Shown here: positions 28,815 to 36,306 of the stretch, piece after piece
Numbering within the stretch: position 1 is the stretch's first letter
How the letters are laid out: each line of letters begins with the position of its first letter
Assembly: GCF_030657435.1 (NCBI RefSeq)
Contig: NZ_JAUTWS010000010.1
Span: 62,001 to 126,000, forward strand
From: Paracraurococcus lichenis
GTDB lineage: Bacteria > Pseudomonadota > Alphaproteobacteria > Acetobacterales > Acetobacteraceae
DNA length: 64,000 bases
Direction: 5' to 3'
The notes under the pieces: generated by a model
The model's input: the letters and a program-made list of their open reading frames with translations, nothing else
The model's database searches: none
Told to the model about the DNA's origin: nothing
Translations under genes and position numbers: made by a program

Positions 28815-30002
28815 TCAGGCGGTTGCCTTCCTCGCCCGCTCGCTTTCCGTCTTCAACTGCCCGCAGGCCGCGAGGATGTCCCGCCCGCGCGGCCGGCGGA
28901 TCGGGCTGGAATAGCCGGCCTCGTTGAGGATGGCGGCGAATTTCGCCGTCTGCTCGTAGGTCGAGGTCTGGTAGGGACTGCCCGGCCAGGGATTGAAGGG
29001 GATCAGGTTCACCTTCGCCGGCAGCCCGTGCAGCAGCCGCACCAGCTCGCGCGCCTCGGCCTCGGAGTCGTTGACCCCGCGCAGCATGACGTATTCGAAG
29101 GTGATGCGCCGCGCGTTGGAGGCGCCGGGGTAGCGCCGGCAGGCCGCCATCAGCTCGGCAATCGGATACTTGCGGTTCAGCGGCACGATCTCGTCGCGCA
29201 GCGCGTCCGTCACCGCATGCAGGGAGACCGCGAGGTTGACGCCGAGCTCCTCGCCGCAGCGGTCCATCATCGGCACGACGCCCGAAGTGCTGAGCGTGAT
29301 CCGGCGCCGCGAGAGCCCGATGCCCTCATGGTCCATGATGATCTTCAGCGCCTTGGCGGTGTTCTCGTAGTTGTAGAGCGGCTCGCCCATCCCCATCACG
29401 ACGATGGTGGACAGCAGCCGCGGCTTGTCGTCCTTCGGGCTCGGCCACTCGCCGTAGCTGTCGCGCGCTGCCATGAACTGCCCGACGATCTCGGCGGCGC
29501 CGAGGTTGCGCACCAGCTTCTGCGTGCCGGTGTGGCAGAAGCGGCAGGACAGGGTGCAGCCCACCTGGGTCGAGATGCAGACGGCGCCGCGATCCTCCGC
29601 CGTGTCGGGGATGTAGACCGTCTCGACCTGCTGCCCGTCGCGGAAGCGGAAGAGGAATTTCCGCGTCTCGTCGCGGCTGGTCTGCACCGTCGCCGCCTCG
29701 GGCCGCGAGACGACGAAGCGCTCCGCCAGCTTCGCCCGCAGCGGCCCGGCGATGCTGGTGAACCTGGAAAAATCGGTCTCGCCCTGGTGGTAGATCCAGT
29801 GCCAGAGCTGCTTGGCGCGGAAGGGCTTCTCGCCCATCGCCGCCATCTCCTCGGCCAGCTCCTCGCGCGAGAGCCCGACCAGCTCCCGCCGCCCGTCCGC
29901 CGTGGTGATCGGCGGCGGGTTGAAGAGCGCGGTCTTGGCGAGGATGCGGTCGCGCTCGGCGACCGTCAGCTCGGCCGCGGCGAGGGGCGGGATGGCGTTC
30001 AA
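28815..30002 (-). CDS. rlmN: Dual-specificity 23S rRNA / tRNA adenine-C2 methyltransferase RlmN
   Basis: 395-residue radical SAM enzyme methylating A2503 of 23S rRNA and A37 of some tRNAs. The CxxxCxxC cluster is CTLSCRFC, followed by [20 protein letters not shown] and STSGVVP are further RlmN signatures, and the two conserved methylation cysteines are expected in the CGQLK-type tail ([11 protein letters not shown]) and core. Start: the TTG at 30002, with GGAGG seven bases upstream and a TTGA overlap with the IalB stop, is preferred to the ATG at 30029, which has AAGGA touching the start codon. Either leaves the catalytic domain complete. Confidence 0.95.
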   Translation of the reverse strand: MNAIPPLAAAELTVAERDRILAKTALFNPPPITTADGRRELVGLSREELAEEMAAMGEKPFRAKQLWHWIYHQGETDFSRFTSIAGPLRAKLAERFVVSRPEAATVQTSRDETRKFLFRFRDGQQVETVYIPDTAEDRGAVCISTQVGCTLSCRFCHTGTQKLVRNLGAAEIVGQFMAARDSYGEWPSPKDDKPRLLSTIVVMGMGEPLYNYENTAKALKIIMDHEGIGLSRRRITLSTSGVVPMMDRCGEELGVNLAVSLHAVTDALRDEIVPLNRKYPIAELMAACRRYPGASNARRITFEYVMLRGVNDSEAEARELVRLLHGLPAKVNLIPFNPWPGSPYQTSTYEQTAKFAAILNEAGYSSPIRRPRGRDILAACGQLKTESERARKATA

Positions 30003-30508
30003 TGCTTGCCTCCGCCCGCCGCCGGGCATTCCTTGCTGATGGCGTCATAGGCCGCGCCGAAGCCGGCCAGCGGGAAGGTGTCGGTCACCGTCCCCTTGCC
30101 GTTGGCGCCCGGGGCGCGCATGACAGCCTCCTTGCCCGTGCGGAAGTAGCGCACCGCCGTCGCCCCGTCGCGCGCCGCCGCGGTCGCGCCGACGGTGTAG
30201 AAGTTCAGGTCGTTGGCGCTGACGGTGACATTCGCCTCGGCATTGCGCGGAAAGGTGTAGCCGGCGGAGATCGTCACGGTGTCGCGGGCAGTGTGCCGGT
30301 GCGTCACCGTGAGCATCACGCCCTGGCGATTGCCCTCCGCCTTGCTCGGCCGGGTGAAGGCGTAGCAGGTCTTCTGGCCGCCTTCGGTGAAGCTGGCCGC
30401 GGTCCAGGACTGGAAGTCGCCGATCTTCTGCGGCCGTGGCTGGGCTGATGCGGCCGCCGGGCCGAGCAGCAGGGCCAGCATCAGCAAGGAACGGATTCGC
30501 ATGCGCAT
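29999..30508 (-). CDS. Invasion-associated locus B (IalB) family protein
   Basis: 169 residues with a signal peptide ([17 protein letters not shown]). The mature protein opens [13 protein letters not shown], has KTCYAFTRP, a beta-rich centre and a final Cys (KECP), which fits the IalB fold with a probable disulfide between the two cysteines. The family is widespread in alphaproteobacteria; despite the name, most members are envelope proteins of unknown role. The start at 30508 has an alternative ATG two codons in (30502). Its stop overlaps the TTG start of rlmN, giving a co-translated pair, an arrangement common in this group. Confidence 0.88.
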   Translation of the reverse strand: MRMRIRSLLMLALLLGPAAASAQPRPQKIGDFQSWTAASFTEGGQKTCYAFTRPSKAEGNRQGVMLTVTHRHTARDTVTISAGYTFPRNAEANVTVSANDLNFYTVGATAAARDGATAVRYFRTGKEAVMRAPGANGKGTVTDTFPLAGFGAAYDAISKECPAAGGGKH

Positions 30509-30586
30509 GGCCGCTAGATACGGGCGCGGCAGGCCGCCAGCAACCGGTCTGGTCGCCCGACCGGGCGCGCCCTATGCACCCCAGCC

Positions 30587-31831
30587 ATGACCGACGCCGC
30601 CGACCGCCAGCTCGCCGCCCAGTACGAGGCCTATCCCTACCCCGCCCGCGACCCGCGGGAGGAGGCAAAGCGGCTGATCGTCGGCAGCCCGAGCCACCTG
30701 CGCGAGGTGGACCACTGGGTCTTCGCCAGCCGCCGGCCGGCGGGCCGGCCGCTGAACGCCCTGCTGGCCGGCGGCGGGACCGGGGACGGGACCATCATGC
30801 TGGCGCAGCAGATGGCCTGGGCCGGGCGGCCCGGCAGCGTCACCTGGCTGGACCGCAGCGGCGCCGCCCGGCGGATCGCCGAGGCGAGGGCCAGGACGCG
30901 GGGCCTGGAGAACATCCAGTTCGAGGAAGGCTCGATCCTCGAGCTGCCGGGCTCGGGCCTCGGCCCCTTCGACTACATCGATTGCTGCGGCGTCCTGCAC
31001 CACCTGCCCGACCCGCTGGAAGGCCTCAAGGCGCTGGTCTCGGTGCTGGCGCCGGGCGGCGGCCTCGGGCTGATGGTCTATGCGCCGCATGGGCGGACCG
31101 GGGTCTACATGCTGCAGGACGCGCTGCGGCTGCTCGCCCCGACCGATGAGCCGCCCGCCGCCCGGGTGGACGCCGCGCGGCGGCTCTGGAGGCAGGCGCC
31201 CGAGACCGCCTGGCTGCGACGCAATCCCTGGCTGACCGACCACCTCTCGGGCGGCGATGCGGGCCTCTATGACCTGCTGCTGAACCCGCGCGACCAGGCC
31301 TTCACCGTCCCGGCGCTGGACGCGCTGGTCCGCGCCGCGGGCCTGCGCATCGCCTGCTGGGTGGAGCCGGTGCGCTACGACCCGGATGCCTACCTCCCCG
31401 ACCCGAAACTCCGCGCGCGCACCGCGTTGCTGGACCCGGTGCAGCGGGCGGCGCTGGCGGAGGCGGTCACGGGCAACATGGGCATCCACATCGTCTATTG
31501 CCTGCGCGCCGATGCGCCCGCGATGGAACCGCCCTGGGACGACCTGGCTTCCGTGCCGGTGCTGCGGGAGATGGACGGGCCGACGCTGGCCAAGGGCCTG
31601 CCGAAGGACGGCACGCTGCCGGTCACCTTCGACGGGCTCCGGGTGAACCTGCCGCTGCCGCGCCTCGCCCAGGCGATCCTGCAGCGGGTGGACGGGCGCC
31701 GCAGCCTCGGCGCCATCGCGGACGAGCTGGCGGCGGGCGGCGTCTCGCGCGAGCAATTCGCCCGCGACCTGCCGGCGTTGCGGCGGGCGATGGAGGCCAT
31801 GAACCGCCTGCTGATCGCCGCGCCGGCTTGA
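30587..31831 (+). CDS. Class I SAM-dependent methyltransferase with C-terminal winged-helix-like tail
   Basis: 414 residues. QYEAYPYPARDP near the start and ALLAGGGTGDGTIMLAQQ (SAM motif I), SVTWLDRSG, EEGSILELP and FDYIDCCGVLHHLPDP are the seven-strand methyltransferase blocks seen in the group with this YPYP opening. After residue about 350, LPRLAQAILQRVDGRRSLGAIADEL resembles a PqqD-like or winged-helix domain, which may bind a peptide or protein partner. The substrate is unknown. It heads a three-gene run with a YdcF-like and a VOC-like gene and is divergent from the ialB-rlmN pair. Confidence 0.85.
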   Translation: MTDAADRQLAAQYEAYPYPARDPREEAKRLIVGSPSHLREVDHWVFASRRPAGRPLNALLAGGGTGDGTIMLAQQMAWAGRPGSVTWLDRSGAARRIAEARARTRGLENIQFEEGSILELPGSGLGPFDYIDCCGVLHHLPDPLEGLKALVSVLAPGGGLGLMVYAPHGRTGVYMLQDALRLLAPTDEPPAARVDAARRLWRQAPETAWLRRNPWLTDHLSGGDAGLYDLLLNPRDQAFTVPALDALVRAAGLRIACWVEPVRYDPDAYLPDPKLRARTALLDPVQRAALAEAVTGNMGIHIVYCLRADAPAMEPPWDDLASVPVLREMDGPTLAKGLPKDGTLPVTFDGLRVNLPLPRLAQAILQRVDGRRSLGAIADELAAGGVSREQFARDLPALRRAMEAMNRLLIAAPA

Positions 31832-32328
31832 CCCCCATCCTCATCTTCGGCGCGGCGGTGCGGCCGGACGGCTCGCCGAGCCCCGCGCTGCACCGTCGGG
31901 TGGCCGCCGCGGCGCGCTTCGGCAGCACGCGGCCGGATGCCCACTACATCCCGACCGGGGCCAAGGGCCGCCACGGCGAGGCCGAGAGCAGCGTCATGGC
32001 CGCGCTCCTGCACTCGTTCGGCGTGGCGCCGGGGGCGATCGAGGAGGAGCCGACCGGGACCGACACGCTCTCCTCCGTCCGCGCCTGCGCCCGGCTGCTG
32101 CGGGCGCGCGGCCATGCCGGGCCGGTCTGGGCGGCGACCAGCCGCTTCCACCTGCCGCGCTGCGTGCTGCTGCTGCGGATCGCGGGCCTCGCGGCGCGGC
32201 CGGTGCCGATCGGGTGGTCGGATGCCGAGAGCCCGCTGCGCCGCTGGTATTGGCGGCTGCGGGAAGTACCGGCGATCCCCTACGATGCCCTGCTCATGGC
32301 CTGGCACCGGGCCCGGGGAGAGGGATAG
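31828..32328 (+). CDS. YdcF/ElyC/SanA-like (DUF218) protein
   Basis: 166 residues from a TTG start overlapping the methyltransferase stop (TTGA). ILIFGAAVRPDGSPSPALHRRVAAAARF is the DUF218 opening (GxAv.pDG.PS.AL..R), then YIPTGAKGRHGEAESSVMAALL and EEEPTGTDTLSSVRACARLL, and TSRFHLPRC. The family includes envelope proteins SanA and ElyC and the SAM-binding YdcF. Unlike ElyC it has no N-terminal membrane segments, so it should be cytoplasmic and is nearest YdcF. A SAM-binding role beside a methyltransferase is attractive but unproven. Confidence 0.8.
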   Translation: MTPILIFGAAVRPDGSPSPALHRRVAAAARFGSTRPDAHYIPTGAKGRHGEAESSVMAALLHSFGVAPGAIEEEPTGTDTLSSVRACARLLRARGHAGPVWAATSRFHLPRCVLLLRIAGLAARPVPIGWSDAESPLRRWYWRLREVPAIPYDALLMAWHRARGEG

Positions 32329-32333
32329 GCCGC

Positions 32334-32726
32334 ATGCGCTTCAACCACGTCGCCAACCGGCTGGATGCCCGGCATTTCGAGACGGTGGTGGAGATGCTCC
32401 GTACCCAGCTCGGCTTCGTCGAGCTGCGGCGGACGGAGCGCGCGATCTGGCTGCGCCAGCCCGGAAGCAACGTGGACCTGCAGTTCAGCCGCAGCGACAC
32501 GGCGCATCGGGACGAGGACAAGCCGCGCTCGCAGGTCTCCTTCCTCAGCGACACGCCGCGGGAGGCGCTGGAGGCGCTGGCCGCCTGGGCACGCGACCGA
32601 GGGCTGGAGGCCGCGGTCGGCGCCTATTCCGACCGCGAGTTCTGGCTCGACCTGCCGGCCACCTTCGTGGACTTCGTCATCGAGGCGATGCGCCCGGAGC
32701 TCGCCGATTACGGGATCGAGGCCTGA
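32334..32726 (+). CDS. VOC-superfamily (glyoxalase/dioxygenase fold) protein
   Basis: 130 residues, ATG at 32334 with GGAGAGGGA upstream and 5 bases after the YdcF-like stop. MRFNHVANRLDARHFETVVEMLRTQLGFVELRR is a typical betaalphabetabetabeta VOC opening with the first metal-ligand His; AIWLRQPGSNVDLQFS and the second repeat SQVSFLSDTP to FVDFVIEAM complete the fold. The second-half conserved Glu appears as VIEAM. Enzyme or binding role cannot be told apart. Confidence 0.78.
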   Translation: MRFNHVANRLDARHFETVVEMLRTQLGFVELRRTERAIWLRQPGSNVDLQFSRSDTAHRDEDKPRSQVSFLSDTPREALEALAAWARDRGLEAAVGAYSDREFWLDLPATFVDFVIEAMRPELADYGIEA

Positions 32727-32729
32727 GCC

Positions 32730-33743
32730 TCAGGCGACGGCCAGCCAGCTCCTGGCCTCGCCGGCATAGGCGGGGCCGGGATTGCCGCTGACCGTCGTGC
32801 GCCACATCACCCGGCGCAGCCTCTCCGCGTCGAACCAGGTGGCGGCGTGGAGGGTGCAGCGGTTGTCCCAGATCACCAGGTCGCCCGGGGTCCATTCGTG
32901 GACATAGACGAACTCGGGCCGGGTGACATGCGCCATCAGCTCGTCGAGCAGCGCCGCGCCCTCGCCGGTCGGGCCGGGCTCGAGCCCGAGGAAGGGCCCC
33001 TCCAGCCAGTCCATCTGGCCGTATTCGCAGAGGTAGAGCGCAGGCCGGCCGGTCACCGGGTGCAGCCGCACCACCGGCTGGCGCTGCGGCCGCTCATGCG
33101 GCCGCAGGGGCCGCGGCGTCTCGCCGGCCAGCACGTCCTGCCGGCGGCGCTTCGCGCTCGAGCCGACATGCAGCCCCTCCAGCCCCTCGATGCGGCGCTT
33201 CGTCGCCTCGGGCAGCGCCGCATAGGCCGCGGTCGCGTCGGCGAAGAGCGTCTGGCCCTGGCCCTGCGGCACCGGCTCCACCCCGAGGAAGAGCGAGACG
33301 TCGGGCGGCGGGCGGCGGTAGCTCTGGTCGGTGTGCCAGCCGCGGCGGTGCGGGTACTGCACCGGCAGCCTGCCCTCCGCGGTCAGCGGCGGCTCGGGCA
33401 GCGGCGGCGGGGCGCGCAGCACCGGCGGGATGTTGGAGACGACGAAAATCTCCGGCACCTCCGGATGCACCATGTTCGGCGCCATCCCGGTCTCGCGGTA
33501 GTTCTCCACCTCCGGGCCGAAGAGCCGGCTGAGGCGCAGCAGCAGCTCCGGCCGCTCCGCCATCGCCTGCATGCCCGGCAGCAGCAGCACCCCGCCGCAG
33601 GCGGCGAGCGCGCGGGGCAGGTCCTCCGGTGCGCGCTCGGCCGCCGCCACCATCGCCGCCGCGCCCGCCGCGTCCTGCAGGCGGAGGATGCCGCCGAAGC
33701 CCGCCCCGGGCAGGGGCCTGACGAGGTCGAAGCCGCCACTCAT
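32730..33743 (-). CDS. TauD/TfdA-family Fe(II)/2-oxoglutarate dioxygenase
   Basis: 337-residue non-haem iron oxygenase. The facial triad is WHTDQSY (His, Asp) and the distal RCTLHAAT His; RVMWRTTVSG supplies the 2-oxoglutarate-binding Arg. FGPEVENYRETG and PLLxP-type blocks fit the TauD/TfdA superfamily. Members oxidise taurine, alkylsulfates, phenoxyacetates or carnitine precursors. No adjacent transporter or sulfonate gene fixes the substrate. It ends 3 bases from the convergent VOC gene and has no operon partner upstream. Confidence 0.9.
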   Translation of the reverse strand: MSGGFDLVRPLPGAGFGGILRLQDAAGAAAMVAAAERAPEDLPRALAACGGVLLLPGMQAMAERPELLLRLSRLFGPEVENYRETGMAPNMVHPEVPEIFVVSNIPPVLRAPPPLPEPPLTAEGRLPVQYPHRRGWHTDQSYRRPPPDVSLFLGVEPVPQGQGQTLFADATAAYAALPEATKRRIEGLEGLHVGSSAKRRRQDVLAGETPRPLRPHERPQRQPVVRLHPVTGRPALYLCEYGQMDWLEGPFLGLEPGPTGEGAALLDELMAHVTRPEFVYVHEWTPGDLVIWDNRCTLHAATWFDAERLRRVMWRTTVSGNPGPAYAGEARSWLAVA

Positions 33744-33830
33744 CCGAATCGTCTCCCGGCCGGCGCCATCACCGGCCGGGAAGCCTATCCAGCGGCGCGC
33801 GCCGCGGTCAAACGCCGGCGGCCCTGCGGG

Positions 33831-34244
33831 TCAGCCCTCGGGCGGCGCCGCCGCGCGGGCCTCGGCCGACCGCCGCGCATCCGCCCGCTCCATCAGGCGG
33901 AAGATGTCGGCGAAGGACCGGCCCGCGCCGGCCATGCCGAGCGCGACCATGGGCAGGGGCAGCAGCGGCAGCATGGCCTGCGCGCCGGCGCCCTCGGCCG
34001 GCAGCAGCCAGGCGCCGAGGCCGATGGCGAGCACGCTCGCGCTCATCGCCGCCGCGCGGCCGAAGAGCCAGAGCGCGAGGCCGATGGCCGCGACGAGGAG
34101 GAAGGGCTCGCCCTCCGGCACCACGGGGATGACGGCGAGCGAGGGGAAGGCGGCCGCCGCGGCGACGAGGCCGGCGGAGGCCGCATGACGGACGGGGACC
34201 GCGACGGCGCGGGCCTGTCTGCGCTGCAACGGGATCTGGGACAT
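33831..34244 (-). CDS. Predicted small integral membrane protein, unknown
   Basis: 137 residues with three to four hydrophobic stretches (about 22-42, 47-63, 66-82 and 90-108), a basic N-terminus and a charged C-terminal tail with RSFADIFRLMERADARR. I do not recognise a family. Codon use is like that of neighbours and the segment pattern is regular, which supports a real gene, but the ribosome site (GGGGCGGG) is poor and there is no operon context. It lies 87 bases upstream of the dioxygenase gene on the same strand. Confidence 0.55.
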   Translation of the reverse strand: MSQIPLQRRQARAVAVPVRHAASAGLVAAAAAFPSLAVIPVVPEGEPFLLVAAIGLALWLFGRAAAMSASVLAIGLGAWLLPAEGAGAQAMLPLLPLPMVALGMAGAGRSFADIFRLMERADARRSAEARAAAPPEG

Positions 34245-34565
34245 GCCCGCCCCAACCGGCGCGCGCGGCCGCGGTTCGGGCGCAGGGCGGCATCAACCGT
34301 GATGCGGACCATCACCCCTGCGCGGTCAACCCGTTGCGACAGAAGCGGCCGTCACGGCCTGTCCGTTGCCGTCGGCGTGCGGCGCCATGCGGAGGGGCCG
34401 GGGCGGCAGGCCGGACAAGGTGGCCGGGGTGCGGGGCGGACCGGCGCCGGCGCGCAGCTTGCCATGCCGCCGGATGGTTCGGCCCTGCCCTGCGTCCGGA
34501 ACGCCTGCTGCCGCGGCGGCGCCGTTGTGCGCGCGATCGGCGGCCCGGAGGGGCCGCGCCCGGCA
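34245..34565. other. 321-base intergenic stretch with no recognised feature
   Basis: The stretch separates the small membrane protein from the low-GC cassette. Open frames here are GC-driven and do not resemble proteins. I see no tRNA, attachment-site-like duplication or insertion-sequence end. It is the right-hand boundary region of the cassette and is back at typical GC content. Confidence 0.6.
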
Positions 34566-35072
34566 TCAGCGAAGCTGCGCCTCGTCGCCCGCCAGGTCGT
34601 CCGCCGTGGTCAGCGCGGCGCGCTTGAGGGCGCACTCGGGCAGGCTGAAGAGATCGACCGGTTCGCCCTTGGCGGTGCGGCGGAGAGGGCCATGCTCCGC
34701 CTCCCACCGGGCAATCAGGCGCAGCACCGCCGGCGGCGGCGGGAAGTCAAGCCCGTCGCGTCGGTAGCCTTGCGCGATGGCATGCGCGACCCGCCACTCG
34801 AAGTTGCCAACGAAGTCCGCGTCTGCACCCATCAACGGCACATAGATGCTGTCATCGCGCCGCCGGTGGATGATCTTCTGCTGCACCATGATGCCCTCGA
34901 TCACATCCACAGCGTTGTGTCGCAGCGGTGCGGCAATGGCTCCCGCGGGGCAGGAAGGATGATAGGGCGCTATTGGAAGCCCAAAGCAAATCCACAAGGC
35001 GATCCATGCCAGAGCCAGCGTACCCAGCGCCAAAGTCAAGGCAATGAGCAGCGAGCGTGTGAATAGCCTCAC
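34566..35072 (-). CDS. Membrane-anchored protein of the low-GC cassette; possible immunity protein
   Basis: 168 residues from a GTG start that overlaps the preceding ORF stop (GTGA). One N-terminal membrane segment (residues about 7-31, LLIALTLALGTLALAWIALWICF) is followed by a soluble domain of about 135 residues, most likely periplasmic, with a cysteine at 41 and another at 147. The domain has no family I recognise. Being last in a cassette behind a colicin-M-like ORF and having one anchor plus a periplasmic domain is the layout of the colicin M immunity protein Cmi; no sequence similarity to Cmi is claimed. It could equally be an unrelated envelope protein. Confidence 0.6.
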   Translation of the reverse strand: MRLFTRSLLIALTLALGTLALAWIALWICFGLPIAPYHPSCPAGAIAAPLRHNAVDVIEGIMVQQKIIHRRRDDSIYVPLMGADADFVGNFEWRVAHAIAQGYRRDGLDFPPPPAVLRLIARWEAEHGPLRRTAKGEPVDLFSLPECALKRAALTTADDLAGDEAQLR

Positions 35073-35491
35073 CGGATCGGTCCCCAGGTGGCGCTCCGGA
35101 GAGTGAGGGTGCCGTCCGGCGCACGATGCAATGTGGCAGTGACGTCCTGGTCGCGGGAATAGCGCATGCCGAATGGCTTCGCTTGCCCGGCGCTCTCCAG
35201 GACGCCACCCCAAAAGCTTCCGGGCTGGCCGGGATTGAAGTCGAAGCTCTCCTCGTCCGACCTGTTGTTGGGACTGTAGAGTCCATGCGTCACGGTGCCG
35301 GTGATGGTGACGTCGTCGCCATTTCGTGCAGCGGTGAAGCTGCCGCGGGAGCGGGTGCCGGTCTGGCCGAAGGCGAAGTAGGTGGATGGCCCACTCACGA
35401 TGGGCGCGCCCTCGTCGGGATTGCTGCCCCAAATGTATCTCCCAACTTCTTCCAGGGAATTGATCGATTTCTCCCACCTATCGTCGAACAC
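35069..35491 (-). CDS. Colicin-M-like C-terminal domain ORF (probably the second half of a frameshifted protein)
   Basis: 140 residues from GTG at 35491, overlapping the preceding ORF by 97 bases in another frame. GRYIWGSNPDEG near residue 18 and the beta-rich stretch around ESFDFNPG (81-88) recall the colicin M catalytic domain, where the family motif is DxYD(x5)HR. Here the aligned positions read ESFD and the HR pair is not kept, so only the second Asp (Asp84) matches. If related, lipid II cleavage may be lost or changed. The frame is open upstream of the GTG for about ten more codons, to a TAG, consistent with a 1-base deletion. Local GC is well below that of its neighbours. Confidence 0.6.
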   Translation of the reverse strand: MFDDRWEKSINSLEEVGRYIWGSNPDEGAPIVSGPSTYFAFGQTGTRSRGSFTAARNGDDVTITGTVTHGLYSPNNRSDEESFDFNPGQPGSFWGGVLESAGQAKPFGMRYSRDQDVTATLHRAPDGTLTLRSATWGPIR

Positions 35492-35811
35492 GGTTGTGTC
35501 GCCATCGCCCAGTTCCGAAGCTGGCTATTGACGCGAGGGGCCGATGTTCTTCCCGGGAAGGTCAGGCTCTCGAAGCGCAGACGATTCGCCTGTTCCGCTG
35601 CCGCGAAGGCAGGATGCCGCTCCGCAACGTCGTCGGGGAATTGCGCGGTGCCGCCCTGTACGCTGCGGTACCGGTCCAGGTTCTGATCCGCGGTGTCCCA
35701 TCCAAGCCAACGAAACTCCGTCCCCACCAGGTCGAAGAACAGGTTGCCCGCGCCGATCAGCAACCGATCCCCGATCGTGGCCGTGCCGGTGCCATCGGCC
35801 AGGTCGCTCAC
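35395..35811 (-). CDS. Cassette ORF, first half of a probable frameshifted protein
   Basis: 138 residues from GTG at 35811, overlapping the peptidoglycan-binding ORF stop (GTGA). The first 100 or so residues look protein-like (IGDRLLIGAGNLFFDLVGTEFRWLGWD, then ERHPAFAAAEQANRLRF) with no family I know. The last 32 residues, in the overlap, look random (basic, Ser/Thr-rich), while the other frame there looks native. The shift needed is -1. No slippery heptamer such as A AAA AAG is present in the overlap, so a mutation or assembly error is likelier than programmed frameshifting. Confidence 0.55.
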   Translation of the reverse strand: MSDLADGTGTATIGDRLLIGAGNLFFDLVGTEFRWLGWDTADQNLDRYRSVQGGTAQFPDDVAERHPAFAAAEQANRLRFESLTFPGRTSAPRVNSQLRNWAMATQPCSTIGGRNRSIPWKKLGDTFGAAIPTRARPS

Positions 35812-36104
35812 GGCGCCACAACCTCAGCAACATGGAGCAGGTCGGTGCGCAGGTTTCGCTCCGTCTCCCCACCTGGCCGGATCATGCCGTTGCAGCGCAG
35901 TCCGCGGTCGCGCTGATAGTTCCGAATTGCCGTGTCGAGCGCGCGGTCGATGTATCCATGCGCCATCGCGCTGGCCGGGTAGCGGCCGAGGCAGGCGAGG
36001 GCGAGCTTCGCCCAGAGCACGTCCTGCGGATTGTTGAGACAGCCATTGCCGACCTTCTCGGCAATGCGGGGCGGCGGCTCGGCAGGTGGGACGGATACGG
36101 ACAT
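35808..36104 (-). CDS. Peptidoglycan-binding-like domain protein
   Basis: 98 residues from ATG 36104 (AAGGAG immediately upstream, spacing short). NNPQDVLWAKLALACLGRYP, HGYIDRALDTAIRNYQRDRGL and RPGGETERNLRTDL form a three-helix peptidoglycan-binding-1-like domain with the characteristic YQRDRGL and PGGETE turns found in alphaproteobacterial proteins. There is no signal peptide, so it may act as a targeting module or reach the wall by another route. It is the first gene of the cassette, and its stop overlaps the next start. Two cysteines (GCLNN, LACLG, plus RCNGM) could stabilise it. Confidence 0.7.
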   Translation of the reverse strand: MSVSVPPAEPPPRIAEKVGNGCLNNPQDVLWAKLALACLGRYPASAMAHGYIDRALDTAIRNYQRDRGLRCNGMIRPGGETERNLRTDLLHVAEVVAP

Positions 36105-36306
36105 GCTCCTTCGCAGCGATTTAGGAAAATCACCCCAAATCAAACGAAATAGCAACGTTTTCCTTCCAGTGCCGTACCGTCCCCGGTCCGTCGACGGCAG
36201 GACCGTGCCCCCTTGTCGTCAGGCCCGGGTCGTGACGCAGGGCCGGGGACCTTCGGGCGGGGAGATCCAGGTTGCGTCGCTTCGTCGCGGCCCGCGGCGC
36301 CCCGCC
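36105..36306 (-). promoter_or_regulatory. AT-rich leader of the low-GC cassette
   Basis: The 60 bases around 36121-36180 are about 43% GC against about 72% for the region, and include TTGCTATTTCGTTTGATTTG on the minus strand just upstream of the first cassette gene. This is a probable promoter, but -35 and -10 boxes cannot be set with confidence. The part nearest 36306 reverts to high GC. Confidence 0.4.

Noticed and set aside
34312-34707. Minus-strand 131-residue open frame at the right edge of the cassette
   Set aside because: It overlaps the end of the membrane-anchored gene in another frame and is Arg/Gly/Pro-rich; no support.
35395-35491. Programmed -1 ribosomal frameshift
   Set aside because: No slippery heptamer or clear downstream pseudoknot was found, so a plain indel is the simpler reading.
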